A stretch of DNA of 64,000 bases from Sphingobium psychrophilum (lineage in GTDB: Bacteria; Pseudomonadota; Alphaproteobacteria; Sphingomonadales; Sphingomonadaceae), in assembly GCF_012927105.1 (NCBI RefSeq), contig NZ_JABBFV010000004.1, forward strand, positions 248,001-312,000, written 5' to 3'. This document shows positions 1 through 10,122 of the stretch, piece after piece (positions within the stretch are counted from its first letter, which is position 1; every line of letters begins with the position of its first letter). A program made the position numbers and the translations under genes. The notes under the pieces are model-generated. The model saw only the letters and a program-made list of their open reading frames with translations, did not search any database and was not told the origin of the DNA.

Positions 1-1321
<1,321 letters not shown>

Positions 1322-1358
1322 TGACCGCAGTTTCAGTTCCGAATGATCGCTCACAATA

Positions 1359-1733
1359 CTATAATCCCGCCACCGGCACCGTCTCGAACCGCTGCCCGAA
1401 GCCCGCGATGATCGGCCGCGCCTTGGCGATGGCGGTTTGCACGGCGGGCAGCTTGAGCGAGGCGGCATGGCTTTGCTGGCCGTCCCAGACTTCGGTGATC
1501 CAGATCGCGTCCGGGTTCGCGCTGTCCAGCGCGATAATATAAGAAAGGCAACCGGGCATCGCGCCGGTCGCATCACTCAGATAGCCGACCAGTTCATCGC
1601 GCTTACCCGGCTGGCTCAGCATCTGGCCGATCAGGCCATAGCGCGGCGCGGCATCCTGCGCAGCGGCGGGGATAGCGCTGGCGGCGATCGCGGCGGCGGT
1701 GAGGCCGATCATGTCTCTACGGTTATGGGTCAT
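1359..1733 (-). CDS. Exported antibiotic-biosynthesis-monooxygenase (ABM) domain protein
   Basis: 124 residues starting MTHNRRDMIGLTAAAIAASA: a twin-arginine-like or Sec signal followed by an AQD cleavage context, which suggests periplasmic export. The mature part (about residues 30-124) has the short alpha+beta ABM pattern: YGLIGQML, GKRDELVGYL, GCLSYIIALD, IWITEVWDG, SHAASLKLPAV and IIAGFGQRFETV. ABM proteins are small dimeric ferredoxin-like folds, some being quinol or heme monooxygenases; the substrate cannot be told from the sequence. It lies between recN and the small membrane gene upstream of ligA, an insertion in an otherwise conserved order. Confidence 0.8.
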   Translation of the reverse strand: MTHNRRDMIGLTAAAIAASAIPAAAQDAAPRYGLIGQMLSQPGKRDELVGYLSDATGAMPGCLSYIIALDSANPDAIWITEVWDGQQSHAASLKLPAVQTAIAKARPIIAGFGQRFETVPVAGL

Positions 1734-1761
1734 ATGTCACTTTCCCCTGCATATCGACTTA

Positions 1762-1829
1762 CCGTTCCCCGGCGAAGGCCGGGGTCCAGTCCGGCGTTGG
1801 AACTGGACCCGGCCTTCGCCGGGGAACGG
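1762..1829. repeat. Palindromic intergenic repeat, family A (copy 1)
   Basis: Two arms of about 28 bp, each built on TTCCCCGGCGAAGGCCGGGG plus a GTCCAG tail, face each other around an 11-bp loop; the right arm lacks one C. The same unit occurs at 19965-20027 and 41376-41450. It is a REP-like extragenic palindrome located between recN and the ABM gene, and could act as a transcription attenuator or an mRNA-end stabiliser. Confidence 0.85.
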
Positions 1830-1881
1830 CCAATGCTGGGCCTACGCCAGCAAATGTCTCGCCTGCGCGGGAACACCGGCA

Positions 1882-3546
1882 TCAAACCCGTTCCAGCAAC
1901 CGATCCGCCTGCGCCCGCGCCTCTGCGGTAATCTCCGCGCCAGACAGCATCCGCGCGATTTCCTCGCGCCGTTCCGCATCGTCCAGCGCATGAACGCCGG
2001 TGCGCGTCACCGTGCCGTCGCTCGATTTCGCGATCAGCAAATGCCCCGCCCCCCGCGCCGCGACCTGCGGGCTGTGGGTGACGACCAGTATCTGGTTGCT
2101 CTTCGCCAGCCGCGACAGCCGTTCGCCGATCGCATCGGCCACCGCCCCGCCCACGCCCCGGTCGATCTCGTCGAAGATCAGCGTGTCCGCCCCGCCCCGC
2201 TCGGCCAGCGCGACCTTGAGCGCCAGGATGAAGCGCGACAATTCGCCGCCCGACGCGATCTTGGCCAGCGGTGCGAAGGGCGCACCCGGATTGGTCGAGA
2301 TTTCGAACTCCACCCGGTCCATCCCCTGCGGGCTCCATTGCCCCTCGTCCATCTGCGCGACCACGGTGCGAAAGCGCGCCGCGTCCAGCTTGAGCGGCGA
2401 CAATTCCGCCGCCACCGCAGCATCCAGCCGCCCGGCCGCCATTTGCCGCTCACCCGACAGCGCCTCAGCAGCGGCACGATAAGCAGCAGCCTTCCCCGCG
2501 ACGTCCTTTTCCAGCGCCGCGATATGCTCCTCGCCGCCCTCGATCGCGGCCAGCTTCGCATCCATCTCGTCGCGCAGCGCGGCCAGATCGTCGGGCTGCA
2601 CCTGATGCTTGCGCGCCAGCCCGCGCAGGTCGAACAGCCGGGTTTCAATCATGTCGAGACGCGCAGGATCGAAACTCAACGCCTCAGCCGCTTCCGCCAG
2701 CCGATCCTCGGCCTCGCCCGCCTCCACCATGGCCCGATCCAGTGCCTCCAACACCGCGGCCAGCAGCGGCTCTTCCGACGCGATCCGGTCCAGCCGACGC
2801 GCGGCCTGCCGCAACTGGGCCAGGCCACCATCCGACCCGGTCAGGCAATCGCCGACGGCGGACAGGTCGTCGGTCAGGCGCGCGCCCTTCTGCATGGTGG
2901 CGCGTTCCTCCGCCAGCGTCGCCTCCTCGCCCGGCTCTGGCGCGAACTTGCGCAATTCCTCGACCGCGTGTGTCAGATAATCGCGGTCGCGCGCGGCATT
3001 GTCCACGGTCGCCCGCGCCTCCGCCAGCGCCTTGGCGGCAGCCCGCCAGCCGACATGCGCCGACGCCACCGTGCCCGCATCGCACCGACCATAGCTGTCG
3101 AGCAGCGCGCGATGGCCGCGCGGGTTGAGCAGGCCGCGATCGTCATGCTGTCCGTGGATCTCGACCAGCGATCCGCCCAACTCGCGCAGCAGCGCCGCCG
3201 AACAGGGCTGGTCGTTAACGAAAGCGCGGCTGCCGCCATCGGCCTTCACCAGACGGCGGATCAACAATGGTTCGCCCGGTTCGATCTCGATGCCATTGTC
3301 CGCCAGCAGCAGAGCGACGCGGGTGGCGGCGGCCGGCGGTTCGAAGGTGGCGATGACGCTGGCCTGCGCCTCGCCATTGCGCACCAGGCCGCTGTCGGCG
3401 CGCGCGCCCAGCGCTAGGCCAAGCGAATCGAGCAGGATCGACTTGCCCGCCCCCGTTTCGCCGGTCAGCACCGAAAGGCCCGCGCCGAACTCCAGGTCCA
3501 GCGCCTCGATCAGCACGACATTGCGGATGGCGAGCGAGATCAGCAT
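1882..3546 (-). CDS. recN: DNA repair protein RecN
   Basis: SMC-like ATPase of double-strand-break repair. The 554 residues match the usual length. Visible parts: N-terminal ATPase half with Walker A GETGAGKS (residues 29-36), ILLDSLGLALG, and a Q-loop-like EIHGQHD; a long helical coiled-coil middle (about 150-370); the C-terminal half with the ABC signature SGGELSRFILALK, Walker B TLIFDEIDRGVGG, and the H-loop VVTHSPQVAARG. The ATG at 3546 gives the canonical MLISLAIRN start. It sits about 50 bp downstream of bamD on the same strand. No LexA site was noticed in the short gap. Confidence 0.97.
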   Translation of the reverse strand: MLISLAIRNVVLIEALDLEFGAGLSVLTGETGAGKSILLDSLGLALGARADSGLVRNGEAQASVIATFEPPAAATRVALLLADNGIEIEPGEPLLIRRLVKADGGSRAFVNDQPCSAALLRELGGSLVEIHGQHDDRGLLNPRGHRALLDSYGRCDAGTVASAHVGWRAAAKALAEARATVDNAARDRDYLTHAVEELRKFAPEPGEEATLAEERATMQKGARLTDDLSAVGDCLTGSDGGLAQLRQAARRLDRIASEEPLLAAVLEALDRAMVEAGEAEDRLAEAAEALSFDPARLDMIETRLFDLRGLARKHQVQPDDLAALRDEMDAKLAAIEGGEEHIAALEKDVAGKAAAYRAAAEALSGERQMAAGRLDAAVAAELSPLKLDAARFRTVVAQMDEGQWSPQGMDRVEFEISTNPGAPFAPLAKIASGGELSRFILALKVALAERGGADTLIFDEIDRGVGGAVADAIGERLSRLAKSNQILVVTHSPQVAARGAGHLLIAKSSDGTVTRTGVHALDDAERREEIARMLSGAEITAEARAQADRLLERV

Positions 3547-3596
3547 GGCGCGCTTCTACCTGTCACCGCACAAAAGGGGAACAGGCAAAAAGGCCG

Positions 3597-4385
3597 TCAG
3601 GCCTTGACGCCATGTTCCTGCATCAGCTTATAGCTGCGCTCATACCATTTGGTGCCCGGATAGTTGCGGCCCAGCACGGCGGCGGCCTTCTGCGCTTCGG
3701 CCGGGATGCCGAGCGAGAGATAGGATTCGACCAGCCGCTCCAGCGCTTCGGGCGTATGCGTCGTGGTCTGGTACTTGTCGACCACCGATCGGAAACGCAG
3801 CGTGGCGGCCAGCCACTGGCCACGCCGCTGATAGAAACGGCCGACTTCCATTTCCTTGCCGGCCAGATGATCGTTGACCAGATCGACCTTCAACCGCGCG
3901 TCGGCGGCGTATCGGGTTTCCGGGTAGCGGCGAATGAGTTCGCCCAGCGCGTCCAGCCCCTGCTGCGTGATCTTCTGGTCGCGGGTGACGTCGGCAATCT
4001 GCTCATAATAGCAAAGCGCGATCAGATAATAGGCGTAGGGCGCGTCCTTGTTGCCCGTATGAATCGACAGGAAACGCTGCGACGCCGAGATCGATTCTGC
4101 ATAGTCCTGGTTCATATAATAGCTGAAGGCCGACATCAGCTGCGCCCGGCGCGCCCATGGCGAATAGGGATGCTGGCGCTCGACCTCGTCAAACAGGGCG
4201 GCGGCCAGCTTATACTGGCCCCGATCCAGCCGGTCCTTGCCGCTGTTATACAGGGTGGACACGTCGCGCGCGACATATTGGGTGTCGGCCTTGTTCTTCG
4301 ACGTGGAACAGCCTGTCAGAACAAGCGAAGCGGTCAGGACCAGGGCGGTGGCCGCGCCGATGCGCGTCGTGGTTTTCGTCAGCAT
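3597..4385 (-). CDS. bamD: Outer membrane assembly lipoprotein BamD
   Basis: Lipoprotein partner of BamA in beta-barrel assembly. 262 residues. A lipobox LVLTGC places the lipidated Cys at residue 26. Five TPR-like repeats follow, with typical segments YNSGKDRLDRGQYKLAAALF, HPYSPWARRAQLMSAFSYY, PYAYYLIALCYYEQI, YPETRYAADARLKVD and GQWLAATLRFRSVVDKY. The upstream 50 bp hold no gene. Its partner bamA is elsewhere in this window at 51861-54524. Confidence 0.96.
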   Translation of the reverse strand: MLTKTTTRIGAATALVLTASLVLTGCSTSKNKADTQYVARDVSTLYNSGKDRLDRGQYKLAAALFDEVERQHPYSPWARRAQLMSAFSYYMNQDYAESISASQRFLSIHTGNKDAPYAYYLIALCYYEQIADVTRDQKITQQGLDALGELIRRYPETRYAADARLKVDLVNDHLAGKEMEVGRFYQRRGQWLAATLRFRSVVDKYQTTTHTPEALERLVESYLSLGIPAEAQKAAAVLGRNYPGTKWYERSYKLMQEHGVKA

Positions 4386-4439
4386 GGGCGGGTCATAGCC
4401 GAGGGATGCGCCGTCGCCAAGCGGCAGAATGCGTGTCGT

Positions 4440-5462
4440 TCAACAGGCGGCGCGCGCAGGGATGTCTAGCCGGGCGACAGCCCCGCCCGATGCCCCCGCT
4501 TCCAGCGCGAAACGCCCGCCCAATTGCCCCGCCAGCGCATGCGCGATGCGCAGGCCCAGCGACCCGGCGGCACCGCCCGACGGCATATCCGTGACGATGC
4601 CATGGCCATCATCGGCGATACGCAGGCCGATCGCGCCGTCCTGCGTCGCAAGGGCGACGTCGATCCGACCCGGCCGGTCGGGCAATCCATGTTCGACGGC
4701 GTTGCTGACCGCTTCGGCCACGATCAGCGCCAATGGCACGCTGATGGTCGCGTCCAGCCTCATCGCGTGGGGCGCCCGGACCGTCAGGGCGATATCCTGC
4801 CGACCATTGGCGTCCAGCACATCCTTGGCCAGCGTGGTGAGGAATGTCTCCACATCCTGCCCCACCCCCGACGGATCGTAGAGCGCGCGACTGATCCGGC
4901 CGACCAGCGCCACCCGGCCCGATGCGTCGTCCAGCGCGCGGCGGGCATCCTCATGATCGACATGGCGGCGCTGGAGCGCCAGCATCGCGGCGACAACCTG
5001 GAGATTGTTCGACACCCGATGCTGGAGTTCGTGGAACAGCAATTCGCGATTTTCCGCCAGCGCGCGGCTACGCTCCCGCTCGACAGCCAAGTTGAAATTG
5101 GCCCGCTGCATCAGATGGATCAGGGCGATATCGACCACCACGACCCCCATATAGAAGGTCATCGCCACCGCGACCGCCGGGTTCATCTCCAACCGGCCAA
5201 GCGGCGGGATGAAGAAATACCAGGACAACAGACCGCACAGCAGCGCGGCAAAGATGCCGGGGCGGATGCCGAACAGAAACGACGATAGAATGACCGCGGG
5301 GAAGAAGGTGACGAAGGGATAGCCCACCGGCAGCAGCTGTTCGGCCGCAAACCGCAACAAAAGCGCCGCGCCGCAGAATAGCAACGTCAAGACATAGCCA
5401 TAGACCGGCCGATCGAGGACGAGCGGCAGGCGTTCAACGAACCGCTCATTGCTACGCTGCAT
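4440..5462 (-). CDS. Membrane sensor histidine kinase, DUF4118 + HisKA_2/HWE type
   Basis: 340 residues from the ATG at 5462, which has a GGGA ribosome site 7 bp upstream; the frame is open further upstream but enters the pnp terminator. Residues 20-118 form four transmembrane segments of the DUF4118 sensor type (GYPFVTFFPAVILSSF). The dimerisation box ELQHRVSNNLQVVAAML carries the likely phospho-His at residue 148, typical of HisKA_2/HWE kinases. The HATPase_c domain has N box EAVSNAVEHG and G box IADDGHGI. No response regulator is adjacent, so it is an orphan kinase. In sphingomonads many such kinases feed the PhyR general stress response, but that is inference here. Confidence 0.9.
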   Translation of the reverse strand: MQRSNERFVERLPLVLDRPVYGYVLTLLFCGAALLLRFAAEQLLPVGYPFVTFFPAVILSSFLFGIRPGIFAALLCGLLSWYFFIPPLGRLEMNPAVAVAMTFYMGVVVVDIALIHLMQRANFNLAVERERSRALAENRELLFHELQHRVSNNLQVVAAMLALQRRHVDHEDARRALDDASGRVALVGRISRALYDPSGVGQDVETFLTTLAKDVLDANGRQDIALTVRAPHAMRLDATISVPLALIVAEAVSNAVEHGLPDRPGRIDVALATQDGAIGLRIADDGHGIVTDMPSGGAAGSLGLRIAHALAGQLGGRFALEAGASGGAVARLDIPARAAC

Positions 5463-5545
5463 GATGATCCCCAAAAGACGTATCGCTACAGTAACAGAAG
5501 TTTCAGCCCCTGCCTTGATCGAAATCAGTCTGCGGGTTGACGGAC

Positions 5546-5579
5546 ACAAAAACGGGGTGCCCGGCAACCGGACACCCCG
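5546..5579 (-). terminator. Rho-independent terminator after pnp
   Basis: On the minus strand a GC-rich stem, CGGGGTGTCCGG pairing with CCGGGCACCCCG across a TTG loop, is followed by a T-run (GTTTTTGTG). It lies about 45 bp beyond the pnp stop codon and between pnp and the histidine-kinase gene. Confidence 0.85.
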
Positions 5580-5622
5580 CCTTTATCTGTTGGGACGCCG
5601 ATCCGGGGATCGGCGCGCCCGC

Positions 5623-7956
5623 TTAGTCCTGGGTCAGGAAGTCGGGCAGGCCACCCGGCGCCGGGCCGTCGTCCTTGCTGCCTTCGCGGCGCGGACCACG
5701 GTCACCGCCGTCGCGGCGCGGGCCACGACCACGATCGCCACGGCCTTCGCCACCTTCACGACGCGGACCACGGCCTTCGCCGCCGCCGCCATCACGGCGC
5801 GGGCCGCGATCGCTACGGGGTTCGCGCGCTTCACGGGCAGGACGGGTGTCCTCCAATTCTTCGCCGGTTTCCTGATCAACGACGCGCATCGACAGGCGAA
5901 CCTTGCCGCGCGGATCGATTTCCAGAACCTTGACCTTCACGTCCTGGCCTTCCGACACGACGTCGGTGGGCTTTTCCACGCGCTCGTTCTTCATTTCGGA
6001 AACGTGGACGAGGCCGTCCTTGCCACCCATGAAGTTCACGAACGCACCGAAATCGACGATGTTGACGACCTTGCCGTCATAGACCTTGCCGACTTCCGCT
6101 TCCTGGGTGATGCCCAGGATCCACTTGCGGGCCGCTTCGATCTGCGCGGGATCGGACGAGCTGATCTTGATCAGGCCTTCGTCGTCGATGTCGACCTTCG
6201 CGCCGGTTTCGGCGACGATTTCGCGGATGACCTTACCACCGGTGCCGATGACTTCGCGGATCTTCGACTTGTCGATCTGCAAGGTTTCGATGCGCGGGGC
6301 ATGGGCCGACAATTCGCTGCGCGTGCTGTCCAGAGCCTTCGCCATTTCGCCCAGGATGTGCGCACGGCCTTCCTTGGCCTGCGTCAGCGCCGCTTCGAAG
6401 ATTTCGCGCGTGATGCCCGCAATCTTGATGTCCATCTGCATCGTGGTGATGCCTTCGGACGTGCCGGCGACCTTGAAGTCCATGTCGCCCAGATGATCTT
6501 CGTCACCCAGGATGTCGGACAGGACGGCGAAGTCCTTGCCTTCCAGAATCAGGCCCATGGCGATGCCGGACACGGGGCGCTTCAGGGGCACACCGGCGTC
6601 CATCATCGAGAGCGAACCGCCGCAGACGGTCGCCATTGAGGACGAACCGTTCGACTCGGTGATGTCCGAGAGGACGCGGATCGTGTAGGGGAACTCGTCC
6701 TTGCTAGGCAGAACGGGGTGCAGCGCACGCCATGCCAGCTTGCCATGGCCCACTTCACGACGACCCGGCGCGCCGAAGCGGCCCACTTCACCGACCGAAT
6801 AGGGAGGGAAGTTATAGTGCAGCATGAAGTTTTCATAATGCAGGCCGGTCAGGCCGTCGATCATCTGCTCGGCGTCCTTGGTGCCCAGCGTCGTGGTGCA
6901 GATCGACTGGGTTTCGCCGCGCGTGAACAGGGCAGAACCGTGGGTGCGGGGCAGGAAGCCGACCATCGCTTCGATCGGGCGGATCTGCGTGGTGGTGCGG
7001 CCGTCGATACGCTTGCCGTCCTTGAGGATGGCGCCGCGCACGATTTCCGCTTCCAGCTTCTTGGTCAGCTTGATGCCGGCCATGACGGTCTGGGCGTCCA
7101 GGCCTTCGGCGGTGAAGCTTGCCTTCGCCTTGGCGCGGGCTTCGTTCAGCGCGTTGGAGCGGGCCGACTTGTCGGTCAGCTTGTAGGCGGCGGCGATGTC
7201 CTTGCCGATCAGCTTCTTCAGCTTCTTCTTCAGGTCGTCCAGATTATCGCCCTTGGCCATATCCCAAGGGTCCTTGGCGGCCTTTTCCGCAAGGGCAATG
7301 ATCGCATCGACGATCTTCTTGCTCGCGTCATGCGCGAACAGGACGGCGCCCAGCATGATCTCTTCCGACAGCTCTTTCGCTTCGGATTCGACCATCATCA
7401 CCGCGTCGTAGGTGGCGGCAACGACCAGGTCGAGTTCGCCGGTCTTTACTTCGTCCAGCGACGGGTTGAGCTGATATTCGCCATCCTTGTAGCCGACGCG
7501 CGCCGCGCCGATCGGACCCATGAAGGGCACGCCCGACAGGGTAAGAGCAGCCGATGCGGCGATCATCGCCACCATGTCCGGCTCGCTTTCGCCATCGAAC
7601 GACAGCACCTGGGCGATGACGTTGATTTCGTTGTAGAAGCCTTCGGGGAAAAGCGGACGGAGCGGACGGTCGATCAGGCGGGAAACCAGCGTTTCCTTTT
7701 CGGTCGCGCCGCGCTCACGCTTGAAGAAGCCACCGGGGATGCGGCCGGCGGCGGAATATTTTTCCTGATAGTGAACGGTCAGCGGGAAGAAATCCTGGCC
7801 TTCCTTCACGCTCTTGGCGGCGGTCACGGCGCATAGCACCACGGTTTCGCCATAGGTCGCCAGCACGGCGGCGTCAGCCTGGCGCGCGATACGACCGGTT
7901 TCGAGGGTCAGCGTCTTGCCGGCCAGCTCGATGGATACTTTCTTGACGTCGAACAT
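5623..7956 (-). CDS. pnp: Polyribonucleotide nucleotidyltransferase (PNPase)
   Basis: Phosphorolytic 3'-5' exoribonuclease of the degradosome. 777 residues; E. coli PNPase has 711. Two RNase PH-like domains are present, the first with [15 protein letters not shown], the second with [16 protein letters not shown] and the catalytic [16 protein letters not shown]. Then come a KH domain (about 555-615, with [11 protein letters not shown]) and an S1 domain (about 622-695, with [20 protein letters not shown]). The last 75 or so residues are a low-complexity Arg/Gly/Asp tail repeating [13 protein letters not shown] units, a likely extra RNA- or protein-binding arm. Downstream of rpsO as in many bacteria, where PNPase autoregulates the rpsO-pnp message. 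Confidence 0.98.
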   Translation of the reverse strand: MFDVKKVSIELAGKTLTLETGRIARQADAAVLATYGETVVLCAVTAAKSVKEGQDFFPLTVHYQEKYSAAGRIPGGFFKRERGATEKETLVSRLIDRPLRPLFPEGFYNEINVIAQVLSFDGESEPDMVAMIAASAALTLSGVPFMGPIGAARVGYKDGEYQLNPSLDEVKTGELDLVVAATYDAVMMVESEAKELSEEIMLGAVLFAHDASKKIVDAIIALAEKAAKDPWDMAKGDNLDDLKKKLKKLIGKDIAAAYKLTDKSARSNALNEARAKAKASFTAEGLDAQTVMAGIKLTKKLEAEIVRGAILKDGKRIDGRTTTQIRPIEAMVGFLPRTHGSALFTRGETQSICTTTLGTKDAEQMIDGLTGLHYENFMLHYNFPPYSVGEVGRFGAPGRREVGHGKLAWRALHPVLPSKDEFPYTIRVLSDITESNGSSSMATVCGGSLSMMDAGVPLKRPVSGIAMGLILEGKDFAVLSDILGDEDHLGDMDFKVAGTSEGITTMQMDIKIAGITREIFEAALTQAKEGRAHILGEMAKALDSTRSELSAHAPRIETLQIDKSKIREVIGTGGKVIREIVAETGAKVDIDDEGLIKISSSDPAQIEAARKWILGITQEAEVGKVYDGKVVNIVDFGAFVNFMGGKDGLVHVSEMKNERVEKPTDVVSEGQDVKVKVLEIDPRGKVRLSMRVVDQETGEELEDTRPAREAREPRSDRGPRRDGGGGEGRGPRREGGEGRGDRGRGPRRDGGDRGPRREGSKDDGPAPGGLPDFLTQD

Positions 7957-8046
7957 AGATTTTTTCCTTCGCCCACCTGGCCCTATTGCCGGGCGGGGCC
8001 TTTGGAGGGTCGCGTGGACCCATGAGTGAGGAGCGAACTCCTCAAA

Positions 8047-8088
8047 TCCGTTCGCCCTGAGCCTGTTGACGGGCTTTGCCGAGCGAAC
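8047..8088. repeat. Degenerate family D repeat between rpsO and pnp
   Basis: Starts TCCGTTCGCCCTGAGC and ends GCCGAGCGAAC, matching the ends of the longer family D palindromes at 23421-23539 and 62259-62378 but shortened and diverged. It lies in the 238-bp rpsO-pnp intergenic region, which otherwise shows only the rpsO terminator. Confidence 0.5.
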
Positions 8089-8159
8089 AGCGTGGGGGAC
8101 ACTCCCCCAAAAATTCCATCGCCGTGCCGAATTGCCAGACGATGGATGTCAGAATCAGA

Positions 8160-8180
8160 AACGGCCCCGAATGGGGCCGT
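8160..8180 (-). terminator. Rho-independent terminator after rpsO
   Basis: Minus-strand stem ACGGCCCC/GGGGCCGT with an ATTC loop followed by TTTCT, 15 bp past the rpsO stop. It could attenuate read-through into pnp. Confidence 0.8.
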
Positions 8181-8194
8181 CCCTTTTAGCAGGC

Positions 8195-8464
8195 TTACTT
8201 ACGCAGGCCCAGCTTACCGATCAGGTCGACATAGCGCGCCTGATCCTTCTTCTTGAGATAGTCCAGCAGCGAACGACGCTTGTTGACCATCATCAGCAGA
8301 CCACGGCGGCTATGATTGTCCTTGTGGTGACCCTTGAAATGCTCGGTCAGGTTCTGGATACGCTCGGTCAGGATAGACACCTGAACTTCGGGCGAACCCG
8401 TATCACCCTCGGCGCGGGCATATTCCTTGATCAGCGCTTCCTTGCGCTCGGCAGTAATCGTCAT
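8195..8464 (-). CDS. rpsO: 30S ribosomal protein S15
   Basis: 89 residues, the standard length, with the S15 hallmarks [39 protein letters not shown] and [13 protein letters not shown]15 is a primary 16S rRNA binder of the 30S platform. The truB stop lies immediately upstream (0 bp gap), so it is translated within the truB-rpsO transcript. Confidence 0.98.
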   Translation of the reverse strand: MTITAERKEALIKEYARAEGDTGSPEVQVSILTERIQNLTEHFKGHHKDNHSRRGLLMMVNKRRSLLDYLKKKDQARYVDLIGKLGLRK

Positions 8465-9502
8465 CTAATCGTCTTCCCTCGACATCAGGTTGAAACCGCG
8501 CACCACGACGATCTGATGATCGTCCGACCGCACCAGCGCCACGGGGATATCGCCCAATGTCGCCAGATACTGGCCGTCGGTGGCAGCGATCCCGGTCAGT
8601 ATCTTCCCCTGGCGGAGAGCGATTGCCTGATCGGGAGAGACGGGGAGAGCCGGGATGTCGTCCAGCCCCGCCGTCAACGGCAGCATAAGCCCACCGATGC
8701 CGCCGCCCCTAGCAGCTTCGTCCAATTTGTCCAGCGAAATTGCCGCTTCCAGCGTGAACGGCCCGGCCTTCACCCGGCGCAGCATCGTGACATGGCCGAC
8801 CGTCCCCAGCGCCAGCGCGATGTCGCGGGCGAGGGAGCGGATATAGGTGCCCTTGGAGACATGTGCTGTAAGAGTTACCGCGTCGATCCTCTCCCCCTGG
8901 GGGAGAGGATAGCAAGGCTCGGCAGCTTGCTGCCTAGCCGCGCTTGGAGAGGGGCTTTGCGCACCCTCCCCCTCTCCAGGCTCCGCTAACCCGCTTCGCG
9001 GGCAAGCTGCGCCATCCTCTCCCCCTTGGGGAAAGGATATTTCAAGCCCATGGATCGTCACCGATCGCAGCTTCATCTCGACCTCTTCTCCCTTGCGGGC
9101 GAGGTCGTAGGCGCGCTGGCCGTCGATCAGGATCGCGCTATAGGCTGGCGGCACCTGCTCGATCGGCCCGGTAAAGCGCGGCAATATCGCCTCCACCTGC
9201 GCCAGCGTCGGGCGCAGGTCGCTCTCCGCGATCGTCTTGCCTTCCAGATCCAGCGTGTCGGTCTGGACACCGAAAGCGACAGTAAAATCGTAAATCTTGT
9301 CGCTGTCGAGCATCCGTCCGGCCAGCTTGGTCGCCTCGCCGATCGCGATCGGCAGCACGCCGGTCGCCAGCGGATCGAGCGTGCCGCCATGGCCGACCTT
9401 CCACTTGCCCGCCTCGCTGATCCGCAGCGCGCGCTTGACTGCGCTGACCGCCTGGGTCGAACCAAGGCCATGGGGTTTGTCGAGGATGATCCAGCCGTGC
9501 AT
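8465..9502 (-). CDS. truB: tRNA pseudouridine(55) synthase TruB with in-frame repeat-derived insert
   Basis: Makes pseudouridine 55 in the tRNA T arm. 345 residues from the ATG at 9502 (MHGWIILDKPHG); the longer frame upstream is not TruB-like. The catalytic Asp is residue 43 in GGTLDPLATGVLPIAIG; also YDFTVAFGVQTDTLD, PPAYSAILIDGQRAYDLAR and SKGTYIRSLARDIA. About 51 residues (about 155-206) between the LEIS strand and DAVTLTAHVSKG are an alien Gly/Pro/Ala/Ser-rich stretch encoded by a palindromic repeat (8886-9038); without it the protein would be 294 residues, near normal. The C-terminal PUA-like part is intact, so the protein is probably active. Confidence 0.95.
   Translation of the reverse strand: MHGWIILDKPHGLGSTQAVSAVKRALRISEAGKWKVGHGGTLDPLATGVLPIAIGEATKLAGRMLDSDKIYDFTVAFGVQTDTLDLEGKTIAESDLRPTLAQVEAILPRFTGPIEQVPPAYSAILIDGQRAYDLARKGEEVEMKLRSVTIHGLEISFPQGGEDGAACPRSGLAEPGEGEGAQSPSPSAARQQAAEPCYPLPQGERIDAVTLTAHVSKGTYIRSLARDIALALGTVGHVTMLRRVKAGPFTLEAAISLDKLDEAARGGGIGGLMLPLTAGLDDIPALPVSPDQAIALRQGKILTGIAATDGQYLATLGDIPVALVRSDDHQIVVVRGFNLMSREDD
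8886..9038. repeat. Palindromic repeat (family E) inserted in frame within truB
   Basis: A 153-bp element bounded by two short palindromes, ATCCTCTCCCCCTGGGGGAG continued by AGGAT (8886-8910) and a related copy ending GGGGAAAGGAT (9014-9038). Between them are more inverted arms: GGCAGCTTGCTGCC, CTTGGAGAGGGG against CCCCTCTCCAGG, and CCCGCTTCGCGGG. Its length is a multiple of three and the truB-sense frame has no stop. A similar element lies between genes at 49958-50103. Confidence 0.8.
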
Positions 9503-9533
9503 GGCGCGCCTGTATAGCGCGCGGCCGCCGCTG

Positions 9534-10112
9534 TCAGCCCTGCATCTGCTCCACGAAATGCCGGCGACACAGCGCCACATAGCGGTCATTGCCGCCAATC
9601 TGCGTCTGCGCGCCGTGCTGAATCGGCCGGCCGCCCGCATCGACGCGCAGGTTCATCGTCGCCTTGCGCCCGCAATCGCACACCGTCTTGATCTCGGTCA
9701 GCGTGTCGGCCAGCCCCAGCAGCGCGGCGCTGCCGGCGAAAAGCTGGCCCTGAAAATCGGTGCGAATGCCATAACAGAGGACCGGGATGCCCAGCCGGTC
9801 GCAGACCGTGCCCAGCTGCCACACCTGCGCCTCGGTCAGGAACTGCGCTTCGTCCAGCAGCACGCAGGACAGCGGCGTCGCCTGATGCTGGGCCGCAATG
9901 GCGGCGAAGATGTCGACCTGCGGATCGAACAGAGCGGCATGCGCCTCCAGCCCGATGCGCGACACGATCCGCCCCCGGCCGTAGCGATCGTCGAGCGCGG
10001 CGGTCCACAGCATCGTGTCCATGCCGCGTTCGCGATAGTTGAAGTCCGATTGCAGCAGGGTGGTCGATTTCCCCGCATTCATCGAACTATAGTAGAAATA
10101 GAGCTTCGCCAT
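9534..10112 (-). CDS. tdk: Thymidine kinase (type II)
   Basis: Phosphorylates thymidine in pyrimidine salvage. 192 residues. P-loop SSMNAGKSTTLL (residues 9-20), the DEAQFL motif, the TDFQGQLFAGS lasso region, and zinc-binding CDCGRKA with a later CRRHF. It lies 31 bp upstream of truB and 10 bp downstream of the hydrolase, all on the minus strand, so it probably shares their transcript. tdk is not part of the usual rbfA-truB context. Confidence 0.96.
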   Translation of the reverse strand: MAKLYFYYSSMNAGKSTTLLQSDFNYRERGMDTMLWTAALDDRYGRGRIVSRIGLEAHAALFDPQVDIFAAIAAQHQATPLSCVLLDEAQFLTEAQVWQLGTVCDRLGIPVLCYGIRTDFQGQLFAGSAALLGLADTLTEIKTVCDCGRKATMNLRVDAGGRPIQHGAQTQIGGNDRYVALCRRHFVEQMQG

Positions 10113-10122
10113 CGATCCCCGA

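Noticed and set aside
1699..3417. A 572-codon plus-strand frame over recN
   Set aside because: Antisense shadow; it runs through a palindromic repeat and shows no family signature.
5675..5875. Arg/Pro/Ser-rich plus-strand frame opposite the PNPase tail
   Set aside because: It is the antisense translation of the repetitive RG-coding tail.
9502..9640. Longer TruB start at 9640
   Set aside because: The extra 46 residues are Arg-rich and not TruB-like, overlapping the tdk end; the ATG at 9502 gives the standard N terminus.
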